Of a DNA stretch of 64,000 nt, positions 8,582 through 17,082 are shown piece by piece. Location: the NCBI GenBank assembly GCA_947448415.1, contig CANFMT010000009.1, forward strand, positions 22,589 through 86,588, in the 5' to 3' direction. Each line of letters begins with the position of its first letter. Position 1 is the stretch's first letter. The notes under the pieces were generated by a model, which was not told the DNA's origin, ran no database searches, and saw nothing but the letters and a program-made list of their open reading frames with translations. Made by a program: the position numbers and the translations under genes. This stretch comes from Burkholderiaceae bacterium. Lineage in GTDB: Bacteria; Pseudomonadota; Gammaproteobacteria; Burkholderiales; Burkholderiaceae.

Positions 8582-9448
8582 TTAATTGGCTAAGCGAAAA
8601 ATTACCCAGATACCAAGGATAATCAGATAGCAACCTAGCAACCTTTGCCTGATAATATCTTTCATCTTGAGCAATTTTCCAATGGCTATCGTTTGGGTAA
8701 TGGCGGCACTTACTCCAAGTAAAAGTATTAGGGTAATCATGGTGCTATCAATGCTGTTACTGCCATGTATTCCTACCCAAGCTGTGCTCAGGGTAATTAA
8801 GCTCACAAGTGATGTAGTGGCCACGAAGAGAATAGATATATCTACACACATGGCAATAGGTAGGGCAACCCACATTGTTAGCAAAGGCATCAATAACGTT
8901 GCACCGCCAAGTCCAAATAGTGCCGAAGAAATTCCTGAAATAGCGCCTACGATAATCAACTTGATGAGTTTAGTCTGAGGGCTTTTTGGTTGACCGCTGG
9001 TGGATGAGGCTTTTCCAAAAAGTGTCCATAAGCCAATTAACGCAATCGTTAAAGAAAAGCCGATGCGTAAGAGAAAATCAGTTAATTGGGTCGCAACGAT
9101 ACTTGCTAAAAAAATAAAAGGAAGCGCGCTCAGAATAAGCGTCTTGGCTACATTGCGCTCATCTCGATTACTGGCAAGCACTCTAATTGCTCTAGGTAGT
9201 GATCCGATGACAATAGTGCATAGGCTACCTATAACAATCAGTTGAAATGGCGGATGCTCAAAATTTGGTACAACCAAAAATGCTGCATCTAATGCAGGAA
9301 CAATAAAGGCGCCACCTCCAATTCCAAATAAAGCCATCAATAAGCCTGTCATTACCCCAATTAGCAAAAAAACGAGATACTCCATTAGTAAAACCCAATA
9401 TTTTTGAAATTTAGTTAGTAATTCAGATGGTTTATGTATTTTAAACAC
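8582..9448 (-). CDS. TauE/SafE family membrane transporter (sulfite exporter type)
   Basis: Up to 288 residues with seven or eight hydrophobic segments and the two internal-repeat motifs of the TauE/SafE family, FGIGGGAFIVPAL in the first half and FGLGGATLLMPLL in the second. Members are inner-membrane anion transporters linked to sulfonate and sulfite metabolism, and some export sulfite or sulfoacetate. The longest frame uses GTG at 9448; the ATG at 9385 (MEYLVFLL) starts directly at the first membrane helix and may be the true start. It converges with the CoA ligase gene (5 bp gap). Next to an apparent sulfonate pathway, sulfite or sulfonate transport is the likely role. Confidence 0.8.
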   Translation of the reverse strand: MFKIHKPSELLTKFQKYWVLLMEYLVFLLIGVMTGLLMALFGIGGGAFIVPALDAAFLVVPNFEHPPFQLIVIGSLCTIVIGSLPRAIRVLASNRDERNVAKTLILSALPFIFLASIVATQLTDFLLRIGFSLTIALIGLWTLFGKASSTSGQPKSPQTKLIKLIIVGAISGISSALFGLGGATLLMPLLTMWVALPIAMCVDISILFVATTSLVSLITLSTAWVGIHGSNSIDSTMITLILLLGVSAAITQTIAIGKLLKMKDIIRQRLLGCYLIILGIWVIFRLAN

Positions 9449-9699
9449 TAACTCTTTGTTTCAATTACCCTTTTTTCCTTATATTTAAAATAGTATAAAC
9501 AAATGAAATTTATGTAATTTTCAGTTATATAAAAACATCCCATTCTTCGTACTCTTTAGATTAATTTAGCGAGGATGCGCCATGGCATATACGATTGAAA
9601 AAACCAACTAGAGGGTGTTGAGTCTTCAAAATGCCACATAACAATGCTGTTTACACATGAGAGTAAAGGCTCGGTGCGAAGTGATTGGTTAGTTGGTAA

Positions 9700-11097
9700 C
9701 TAGCCTTCGCTTTTCCTGATGGATTGACCAGCATTTTCTGGGAGCTTGAATAAGTAAAGAAGGCCCACCAGACTGATGAAGGCTATAAACACTAGCGTTA
9801 AATGGAAATCTTTTAAGCTTAAGGTGGTTGCTTGAGGATCTACAACGCTGTGTATTGCAACCAAAGCCAAAGATGCCAAGGCAACCCCAAGAGTATTGCT
9901 TAGTTGCATAGATGTGCTAGTGATTGCTGAGGCAGAGCTTATCTGCTCTGAGGAAAGATCGGCAAAGCCAATGGTATTGATAGAGGTAAATTGCATCGAT
10001 CTAAAAATACCATTTAAAAATAGAACCCCAAAGATGATGGGTATCGGCATACTTGGATCAATAAAAGCGCAGGCAATAATCGAGAGAATAGATAAGATCC
10101 CATTAATAAGCATGACTGACTTAAATCCAAAGCGATGCAATATAGGCGAGGTAACAGCTTTCATTGCTAAATTACCAATAAAAATGCTCAGAACCATTAA
10201 GCCTGCAGCAAAAGGATCCATTCCGAATTCCAACTGAAATAAGAGGGGCATTACAAATGGCACTGCACTTAATGCCGCTCTAAAAAATAGCCCAGCATAA
10301 ATACTGGCAGCAAAAGTCGGGATGTTCAGTAATTTTAAATCTACTAGAGGATGCGCGTATTTGCGCAGGTGTTGGTAAGCCAAATAAGCGCTCAAGGCGG
10401 AGATGGCCATTACGACAATAACCATTAAATAATTCTTCTCTAGCTGATGTGATAGCTCAAGTCCATATATCAATGTTGCTAAAGCAAGACCACTAGATAT
10501 AAAGCCGAAGTAGTCAAAAGGCTTTTGCTGCACTACTTGATCTAACTCTAGAAGAGATAGACTCATGAAAATTCCAATAAGACCTAGCGGAACATTAATA
10601 AAAAATATCCAATGCCAACTCGCATAGGTCGCAATAAATCCACCTATCGCTGGTCCAAGAACTGGGGCAATTAATCCGGGCCAGGTAATTAATGCAATTG
10701 CCCGTATAACTCCTTCTTTCGGAGTTCCGCGTAAAACAACGGATCTACCAACCGGTACCATGAGGGCGCCGCCCACCCCTTGTAATACCCTGGCAAATAT
10801 AAACATTGGAAGAGACTCACTTAGGCCGCAGAGCACGGATGCCCCTGTAAAAATTGCAATCGCTAAAGTAAATATACGGCGAGCACCAAACCGATCAGAA
10901 AACCATCCGCTTACTGGTATCAAAACTGCCAAGGTCAGTAAATAGCTTGTCATGCCCGAAGCGACATCTACTGCGCTTACACCAAAATCCCTTGCCATGG
11001 AGGGGAGCGCAGTGGTGATAACGGTGCCATCCAAGTTCTCCATAAAGAAAGTGGCTGCAACCAAATAGATAACGAGATCAAATTTTTTGGGCGTCAT
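9700..11097 (-). CDS. MFS transporter, DHA2 (EmrB/QacA-type) 14-helix family
   Basis: A 465-residue polytopic membrane protein. The first helix carries FFMENLDGTVITTALP, motif D1 of DHA2 drug:proton antiporters. GWFSDRFGARRIFTLAI is motif A, and VLQGVGGALMVPVGRS plus GPAIGGFIATYASWHWIFFINVP are motifs B and C of the family. It probably exports hydrophobic or aromatic compounds using the proton gradient. It stands alone between 250-bp and 246-bp noncoding stretches and is not obviously in an operon; no regulator gene is adjacent. Its substrate cannot be read from the sequence. Confidence 0.9.
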   Translation of the reverse strand: MTPKKFDLVIYLVAATFFMENLDGTVITTALPSMARDFGVSAVDVASGMTSYLLTLAVLIPVSGWFSDRFGARRIFTLAIAIFTGASVLCGLSESLPMFIFARVLQGVGGALMVPVGRSVVLRGTPKEGVIRAIALITWPGLIAPVLGPAIGGFIATYASWHWIFFINVPLGLIGIFMSLSLLELDQVVQQKPFDYFGFISSGLALATLIYGLELSHQLEKNYLMVIVVMAISALSAYLAYQHLRKYAHPLVDLKLLNIPTFAASIYAGLFFRAALSAVPFVMPLLFQLEFGMDPFAAGLMVLSIFIGNLAMKAVTSPILHRFGFKSVMLINGILSILSIIACAFIDPSMPIPIIFGVLFLNGIFRSMQFTSINTIGFADLSSEQISSASAITSTSMQLSNTLGVALASLALVAIHSVVDPQATTLSLKDFHLTLVFIAFISLVGLLYLFKLPENAGQSIRKSEG

Positions 11098-11343
11098 TTT
11101 TAGTCATCATAAAGCCTAATTTCAGAATAGAAGTTACCCGTATAAGTTGGCGGCCATATGTTAAAAAAGGCCAAATTTATGGATAAAGTAATAGCTATTA
11201 ACTGCAGTAGATCATTTCACTTCATGGCATAACAAATTTTAAATATATGCTTCATAATGACTCTGTAAGCCATTTTCTTACCAGAATTCGAAGTAACCCA
11301 CTAAAATTTATTAAACAAATACAACCTTTTGCGAGGGGACACC

Positions 11344-12573
11344 ATGTTTTTTACCTGCGGCCCAATGTGCAGCGACCCTGCTCACCAGCACTCAACCAGT
11401 AAATATTTTTCTGAAAAATCACAAGAAGACTTAGCTGATCTCGCTATTGTCGCTTTAAAAGAAAAATCCAAATCAGGCAAATCAAGTAAAAAGGGCAATA
11501 CCTCTTCTTCTAAGGGGGCGATAAAGCCCAATGAAAAAAAGCGTGTTGTTGTTAAAAATAGTAAGGGCAAGCTAAAAGTAGTTGATATCCACTGTCACTA
11601 TCTCAATCCAGAAGTAGCTAAAAAAACTGAGTCCTTAGGTGCTGCAAACTATGACACCTCTATTATTTTTGCTAATGACTTAACCCGCCAAACTAACGTT
11701 AAGCAAATGGCAGATCGCGCATCCAAGCTAACTGGAGTTGAAGAGCGTATTCGTGATATGGACAAAATGGGCATTGATATCCAAGCGGTGTGCCCAGCAC
11801 CTTTTCAATACTTTTACTTCGCTGAGCCTGATGTGGGTGCCAGTATTGCTCGAGATGTAAATGAAGGCATTGCTAAGATTGTGGCCGATCATCCAGATCG
11901 ATTTGTTGGTCTTGGGTCCGTTCCACTTCAGAACGCTGAATTGGCAGTACGTGAACTAGAATATGCAGTCAACAAATTGGGCTTGCGCGGCGTAGAAATT
12001 AATACGAACGTCAACGGCATGGACTTGACTGACCCGCGTCTAAAGCTGGATAAATTCTTTGCCAAGGCAAATGAACTGGGGATTGCCATTTTCATGCATC
12101 CTATTGGCACTACTCAAGCTGATCGCCTAGTCAATCATTACTTTAATAATGTTATAGGCAATCCTCTGGATACCACTCTAGCAGTAAGCCATCTTATTTT
12201 TGATGGCGTGATTGCAAAAAATCCTAAGATTAAATTTATTGCAGCACATGGCGGGGGTTATCTAGCTCATTATTGGGCTCGAATGGATCATGCATGGCGT
12301 GCACGTCCTGATTGCCGGACTGTTATCAAATCCAAACCTTCTAGCTATCTTAAGAAAATCTATTTCGATACGATTACATTTGATCCAACCATGCTGAAGC
12401 ATCTCATTGATGTCTATGGGGCAGATCATGTTTTGCTGGGCACCGATTACCCATACGATATGGGTGAGGTCGATCCCCTAGGATTAATCAACTCAGTCAA
12501 AAAATTGACTAAAGACGACCGTCAAAAAATCCTAGGATTGAATGCCATGAAGATTCTGAAGATAAAAGCATAA
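11344..12573 (+). CDS. Amidohydrolase-2 family (ACMSD-like) metal-dependent hydrolase/decarboxylase
   Basis: A 409-residue TIM-barrel enzyme of the amidohydrolase-2 family, which includes aminocarboxymuconate semialdehyde decarboxylase and resorcylate decarboxylases. Metal-site motifs are VDIHCHYL about residue 81, FMHPIGTT about 250, AAHGGG about 300 and LLGTDYPYDMG about 372. Unusually, about 75 residues precede the barrel: a start rich in Cys and His (Cys5, Cys9, His14, His16 from FFTCGPMCSDPAHQH) and then a lysine/serine-rich linker. An upstream in-frame TTG exists at 11329, but ATG at 11344 follows GAGGGG at good spacing. No partner gene is adjacent; the substrate is unknown. Confidence 0.85.
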   Translation: MFFTCGPMCSDPAHQHSTSKYFSEKSQEDLADLAIVALKEKSKSGKSSKKGNTSSSKGAIKPNEKKRVVVKNSKGKLKVVDIHCHYLNPEVAKKTESLGAANYDTSIIFANDLTRQTNVKQMADRASKLTGVEERIRDMDKMGIDIQAVCPAPFQYFYFAEPDVGASIARDVNEGIAKIVADHPDRFVGLGSVPLQNAELAVRELEYAVNKLGLRGVEINTNVNGMDLTDPRLKLDKFFAKANELGIAIFMHPIGTTQADRLVNHYFNNVIGNPLDTTLAVSHLIFDGVIAKNPKIKFIAAHGGGYLAHYWARMDHAWRARPDCRTVIKSKPSSYLKKIYFDTITFDPTMLKHLIDVYGADHVLLGTDYPYDMGEVDPLGLINSVKKLTKDDRQKILGLNAMKILKIKA

Positions 12574-12580
12574 AGCGGCT

Positions 12581-12985
12581 TTAGTCCGCCTTAATCTTGT
12601 TGTCGCTGATTAATTTGGCATAACGAGTATTTTCAGATGCTAGATAAGCTTTGAATTCATCTGGGGTTGAGGCTTGTGCTTGTACACCCATAGCAGCGAA
12701 TCGCTCCTTAATTTCAGGGTCACCCATCACCTTTACGAGTGATGTGTAGTACTTCTCTTGAATATCCTTTGGAGTTCCGGTTGGTAAAAAACCCCCCACC
12801 ATGTTAGAGCCACAAACCCAGGCAAACCACCTTCTGAGAAAGTGGGCACCCCAGGAACCAAAGGAGTTCTAGAGCCGCTCGTAATTGCTAAAGCGCGCAA
12901 CTTACCCGACTTGATATGTTCGGCCGCAGGTAAGGCATCAGAAACAATGAAATCAATTTGACCTGCCATAAAAGCGACATCTGGT
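12581..12985 (-). pseudogene. Truncated and frameshifted TTT solute-binding protein
   Basis: Only the C-terminal third of a Bug/TctC protein remains. One frame (to about 12800) reads MAGQIDFIVSDALPAAEHIKSG and continues through GVPTFSEGGLPGF; the remaining part, TGTPKDIQEKYYTSLVKVM to the stop, is in another frame, so a frameshift lies near 12780-12800. Homology starts abruptly near 12985 and no signal peptide or first domain is found upstream. Intact relatives are about 325 residues. It probably once served the neighbouring amidohydrolase or dehydrogenase genes. Confidence 0.85.
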
Positions 12986-13130
12986 AATCATGAATTTGTC
13001 TCCAGTTAGAAAACCTTCTAAGTGAGGTTTCTTCTGCTTATTATGCATAAAAATGAATGCTAGCAAATGTTGCAATGCGGTATGAATCAGGGCTCACATT
13101 ACTCAATATGAGCCCCAGAAAATCGGACAA

Positions 13131-14018
13131 CTATTTTTTGGCAATTGCTAACCAAGATGTCACTAGTTCTGAACCATCGCAAGCGCCATAACCTGCGTCA
13201 GAAGACCGATCATATGAACTCAATGCGGCCTGAGCAACGGGTAATGAATAGCCAAGATTTTTGCCTTCCTCAATCATCGTACGCAAGTCTTTGCGGATTG
13301 AGTCAATATTAAAAAAGGTGGCGCCAGGCTGCCCACTTTTGAGTGCGGCAGCTATTTTAGGAGCGCGCGCCTTCATAACGTTAGGGGCCCCAGAGGTATC
13401 AGAGAGGATATCTAATAAGCGTTCAGGGTCTATGCCGATAGATTGAGTGAGCGCTACTGCCTCCGAGAGCGATTCCCAATAAACCAATAGCGGTAAATTA
13501 ATTGCCAGCTTTAAACTGGATCCGGAGCCCACTGCACCTACGTGCTCAACGCGGCGGCACATTTGCTGCAATAGTGGCAATACTTTCTCTACCGAAGAAT
13601 TCTTGCCTCCCACTAAGCCCAGCAAAGAACCTTCTTTTGCCGGCATAACAGAACCGCCTACTGGGCACTCCACAAACTCACCTCCAGCAGAAATTACCTT
13701 GGATGCTAAGGCAATCTGTGTTTCAGGACGTACTGTACTCATCTCAATGCATATCTTGCCAGTCAAATTGGTAGACAAAATACCGTTGGGACCAGAGTAA
13801 ACGGCATCAATGGCAGCAGCGTCTGTTAATACAGTGAGAGTGATTTCTGCAGCCTCAACTACCTTAGCTGGGGAGGGCATTAAATGCGCGCCTAAAGCAA
13901 CCAAATGCTGCGCTTTTTCTGGGGACCGATTCCAAATAAATACTTGGTGGCCAACGTTTATGAGTCGCTCGACCATACCCCCGCCAAGCCTTCCGGTACC
14001 AATCAGACCTATCTTCAT
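13131..14018 (-). CDS. NAD(P)-dependent beta-hydroxyacid dehydrogenase (3-hydroxyisobutyrate dehydrogenase family)
   Basis: A 295-residue protein with an N-terminal Rossmann fold (IGLIGTGRLGGGMVERL), the substrate-binding stretch ECPVGGSVMPAKEGSL near 118, and the catalytic lysine in GSSLKLAINL near 170. Family members oxidise 3-hydroxyacids such as 3-hydroxyisobutyrate, tartronate semialdehyde or sulfolactaldehyde-type substrates. Two ATGs lie in tandem at 14021 and 14018; GGAG stands two bases before the first and five before the second, so 14018 is chosen. A second family member begins 170 bp away, divergently. The exact substrate cannot be told from sequence. Confidence 0.88.
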   Translation of the reverse strand: MKIGLIGTGRLGGGMVERLINVGHQVFIWNRSPEKAQHLVALGAHLMPSPAKVVEAAEITLTVLTDAAAIDAVYSGPNGILSTNLTGKICIEMSTVRPETQIALASKVISAGGEFVECPVGGSVMPAKEGSLLGLVGGKNSSVEKVLPLLQQMCRRVEHVGAVGSGSSLKLAINLPLLVYWESLSEAVALTQSIGIDPERLLDILSDTSGAPNVMKARAPKIAAALKSGQPGATFFNIDSIRKDLRTMIEEGKNLGYSLPVAQAALSSYDRSSDAGYGACDGSELVTSWLAIAKK

Positions 14019-14190
14019 CATCTCTCCAAGATTTATTTTTATCGTTAAGCACGAAATTTATCGTCCTCATTCAAAACAAGCCTACGATGCTCACTATATC
14101 AATTTATGATTAAATGAGTAAAAGCGGTATTTAAGAAAAATTTCATTAAGCTTTCCGCTATTATTCATTTTTTATATATAAGAGACAATC

Positions 14191-15120
14191 ATGGCCCAAA
14201 TAAAAAAACCCCTTGGAAAAGCTGAACCAAAAAACGCCAATAGCCCAAAAGAGATCGTTGGCGTACTAGGACTGGGCATTATGGGTTCGGCTATTTCCAG
14301 TAATCTGCTAAATGCCGGGTTTGATGTCATTGGCTTTGATCCAAGTCCTGCCTGCCAAAAGAGATTGGCTAAGGCAGGCGGCAAGGTTGCAAAGACTCCA
14401 GGGGAGCTAGGCAAACAAGCAAAATATATTATTTCTTCTTTACCAAGCGCTAATGCATTAATTGAAAATGCGAAGGCGATTGCGGCAAGCGGTAAAAAAG
14501 GACTCATTATTGCCGAGGCGAGCACTCTTGATCTAGAAGATAAGATGGCTGCCAAGAAAATCTTAGATGCTAAGGGCATCATTCTTTTGGACTGCCCACT
14601 ATCAGGAACTGGAGCGCAAGCAAAGACTAAAGATCTATCAATTTATTCTAGCGGGTTATCCAGTGCTGTTAAAAAGATGGAGCAGGTCTTTTTTGGGTTT
14701 GCAAAAGCAAACTACTATGTCGGTAGTTTTGGCAATGGCATGAAGCTAAAGCTCATGGCCAATTTATTAGTTGCCATCCACAATGTTTCTACAGCTGAAG
14801 CGATCTTATTGGGTAAAAATTGGGGAATTGATCCAGCCACGACTGTTAAGGTATTAGCTGATGGTGCTGGTGGTTCTCGCATGTTTAGTGTTCGCGGCCC
14901 AGTGATGGTAAAAGAAAACTGGGATGAAGCCACAATGAAGGTTTCAATCTGGCAAAAGGATATGAAGCTCATCACCGCTGCACTTGCTCAAACTAATACA
15001 CCGGCGCCACTCTTTGCTGCATCACAAGCAATTTATAACGCAGCCATGGGTGCTGGACATGCTGAAAACGATACTGCAGCTGTATACGACGTACTGCGGA
15101 GAATGAGTAAGCTCAAATAG
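14191..15120 (+). CDS. NAD(P)-dependent beta-hydroxyacid dehydrogenase, second copy
   Basis: A 309-residue member of the 3-hydroxyisobutyrate/6-phosphogluconate dehydrogenase-like family, clearly diverged from its divergent neighbour. It has a charged N-terminal tail of about 20 residues before the Rossmann motif GVLGLGIMGSAI, the substrate loop LDCPLSGTGAQA near 133, and the catalytic Lys187 in MKLKLMANLL. The ribosome site is weak (AAGAGACAATC before ATG). The gene ends at a strong hairpin terminator. Presumably it oxidises or reduces a short hydroxyacid or semialdehyde; it does not share an operon with any other gene, so the substrate is open. Confidence 0.88.
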   Translation: MAQIKKPLGKAEPKNANSPKEIVGVLGLGIMGSAISSNLLNAGFDVIGFDPSPACQKRLAKAGGKVAKTPGELGKQAKYIISSLPSANALIENAKAIAASGKKGLIIAEASTLDLEDKMAAKKILDAKGIILLDCPLSGTGAQAKTKDLSIYSSGLSSAVKKMEQVFFGFAKANYYVGSFGNGMKLKLMANLLVAIHNVSTAEAILLGKNWGIDPATTVKVLADGAGGSRMFSVRGPVMVKENWDEATMKVSIWQKDMKLITAALAQTNTPAPLFAASQAIYNAAMGAGHAENDTAAVYDVLRRMSKLK

Positions 15121-15132
15121 GTAAAGTTTATT

Positions 15133-15168
15133 AAGCGCTAGATTGGGTAACGACTAGCGCTTTTCTTT
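15133..15168 (+). terminator. Rho-independent terminator after the second beta-hydroxyacid dehydrogenase
   Basis: Perfect 9-bp stem AAGCGCTAG / CTAGCGCTT (15133-15141 and 15154-15162) with a 12-base loop, followed by a T-rich tail. It lies 12 bp after the stop and between two convergent genes. Confidence 0.8.
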
Positions 15169-15185
15169 GCTAAGTGAATGAATAT

Positions 15186-16133
15186 TTATTTAGAAATATT
15201 CATCTTTGAAATCAGGCCGTCCCAACGCTCTAGGTCTTTTGCCACAAGACTAGCGAATTCCTTACGCGTGCACCTTGTGAGATCAACGCCATCTCCACCG
15301 AGCTTATTAACAACCTTTGGATCTAACAATGCGGCATTAATTACTGTATTGAGTTTGTCTAGGGTTGCAGGTGGGGTATTAGCTGGTGCAAAGGCTCCAA
15401 ACCAGGGAACGAAGCTAAAGTTTTTCACCCCCGCTTCTTGCAAGGTCGGAATATTTTGAAGAGCTGGAGACCTCTTGAGTCCAGAGGTGGCTAGGGGCCT
15501 TACGCTGTTAGCGTCTAGGAAGGGTTTGATTGCACCCATCGTAATTAACATCACTTGCACCTGGCCACCAATCAGATCAGTAATTGCAGGGCCAGAGCCT
15601 TTATAGGGAACATGGACTAGTTGCAAGCCTGTAGCGGCTTTAAAACTCTCCATAGCTAAATGTCCTGCGCTACCAACACCCCCTGATCCATAACTTAATT
15701 CATTCGGATGCGCTTTGACATAGTCAAAAAATTCTTGTGGTGTTTTAACGGGTAGGGAATTGGTCACCACCAAAATATTGGGAGTGGTGCCAAGGCAGGC
15801 AACGGGCTCAATATCTTTTTTAATATCAAACGCATTACTTTTATACAGAATAGAGTCAAAAACAATTCCTGTGTGATGAAACAAGATCGTTTTACCGTCG
15901 GGATTAGCCTTGGCCAACATACCAAGTGCAATCATGCCGCCGGCGCCACCTCTATTTTCAACAATCGGTGATACGTCTAAACGTTTTGCAATTCCCCCGC
16001 TAAGTTCACGAGCGAATAAATCTACCGTTCCCCCTGGAGCAAAGGGCACCAGGATTGTTAAGGTTGAATTTGCCTGCGCAAAAACAATACTCGGGGCCAG
16101 TAGAAGGCTGGCAATGAGAGAATGGATGCGCAT
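15186..16133 (-). CDS. TTT (Bug/TctC) periplasmic solute-binding protein
   Basis: A 315-residue protein with a signal peptide cleaved after about residue 19 (IVFAQA). Family motifs are LTILVPFAPGGTVDLFAREL, AKANPDGKT (in place of the more common SPADGYT) and HVPYKGSGPAITDLIGGQ. It binds a small carboxylate in the periplasm. Its ATG overlaps by one base the TAA of the TauD-type dioxygenase (TAATG), so the two are translationally coupled and the ligand is probably the dioxygenase substrate or a precursor. No permease gene is nearby. Confidence 0.93.
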   Translation of the reverse strand: MRIHSLIASLLLAPSIVFAQANSTLTILVPFAPGGTVDLFARELSGGIAKRLDVSPIVENRGGAGGMIALGMLAKANPDGKTILFHHTGIVFDSILYKSNAFDIKKDIEPVACLGTTPNILVVTNSLPVKTPQEFFDYVKAHPNELSYGSGGVGSAGHLAMESFKAATGLQLVHVPYKGSGPAITDLIGGQVQVMLITMGAIKPFLDANSVRPLATSGLKRSPALQNIPTLQEAGVKNFSFVPWFGAFAPANTPPATLDKLNTVINAALLDPKVVNKLGGDGVDLTRCTRKEFASLVAKDLERWDGLISKMNISK

Positions 16134-16987
16134 TACGATAAAGGTTGTAGTACATCACCCTTGATCTGGGTGCGATGCATTAAACGACGTGCATTTGCAT
16201 CAAAACTATCTCGACGATGAATGGTTGCAATATTATCCCAGAGCATTAAATCGTGTAATTGCCATACTTGCGTAAAACAGTATTTTGGATTTGCAGCATG
16301 CGCCCACAATTCATCTAAAAGTTCATCACTCTCTTTAAGGTCTAGTCTCAATATGGAGCTATTACGGCGCCTGCCTAAAAATAATGCCGGCTTACCCGTT
16401 GATGGATGTAAAACGACCAAGGGGTGATGTGCACCAGGTGCTTCGCGTACATCCGTGACTTCTCTCATACCCTTGCGCATAATCCCAGCGCTGTTGTAGG
16501 TTGAGTCATGAATTGCTTTTTTACCGGCAATGGCTTTTTTGATATCGGCTGATAAATCTTCATAAGCGAGGTACATGTTTCCCCATGAGGTATTGCCACC
16601 AATATTAGGGATTTCTAGAGCATGTAAAAACGAACCCTTAGGAGGTTTTTCGATGTAGGTCATATCGGTATGCCATGAGGCTTCACCATCACCTAAACCA
16701 CCAATAGCAACTTCACCAACTTTGATATTCGAAATCACATTGATTTCTGGATAATCCTCTAAATAAGGTTTACCTTGAGTATTGGGACCGGGCGGGTCAA
16801 TCGTGCCAAAGTTTTGGGTAAGGGCAAGTAGTTGCTTATCCGTCAAATGGTTGCCCCGAAAGCGCAAAACCAAATGCTCGTGCCAAGCAGCAATTAATTG
16901 CCCAACTTCTTCAGGGTTTAGCTTTTTAGATAAATCAACCCCAGAAATTTCAGCACCAAGTGCATCTGCTAATTTAGTAACTTTCAT
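16133..16987 (-). CDS. TauD/TfdA family Fe(II)/2-oxoglutarate-dependent dioxygenase
   Basis: A 284-residue cytoplasmic dioxygenase. The iron ligands are His106 and Asp108 in GEASWHTDMTY and a distal histidine about 257 in ATIHRRDSF, with an arginine about ten residues on for 2-oxoglutarate. Family members hydroxylate taurine, phenoxyacetates, sulfonates or carnitine-like compounds. The distal part is shared with TfdA-type enzymes. It is coupled to the following TTT protein and lies 95 bp after the next TTT gene of the same strand. Family is certain, substrate unknown; neither taurine nor 2,4-D can be assigned from motifs alone. Confidence 0.9.
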   Translation of the reverse strand: MKVTKLADALGAEISGVDLSKKLNPEEVGQLIAAWHEHLVLRFRGNHLTDKQLLALTQNFGTIDPPGPNTQGKPYLEDYPEINVISNIKVGEVAIGGLGDGEASWHTDMTYIEKPPKGSFLHALEIPNIGGNTSWGNMYLAYEDLSADIKKAIAGKKAIHDSTYNSAGIMRKGMREVTDVREAPGAHHPLVVLHPSTGKPALFLGRRRNSSILRLDLKESDELLDELWAHAANPKYCFTQVWQLHDLMLWDNIATIHRRDSFDANARRLMHRTQIKGDVLQPLS

Positions 16988-17082
16988 ATTAACTCCAATA
17001 TATCGTGAATCAGAGATCTCTATATGTACTTTTACGTATAACCTTATATGCAGTATTTAGACTATATCCGGGGCTATATCTA

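Noticed and set aside
9449..9699. A short frame starting MAYTIEKTN in the gap before the MFS gene
   Set aside because: It stops after nine codons and no continuation is found in other frames; no gene supported.
16133..16987. Taurine dioxygenase call for the TauD-type gene
   Set aside because: Iron and 2-oxoglutarate residues only show the family. No taurine ABC transporter genes are near, and TfdA-like enzymes share the same motifs.
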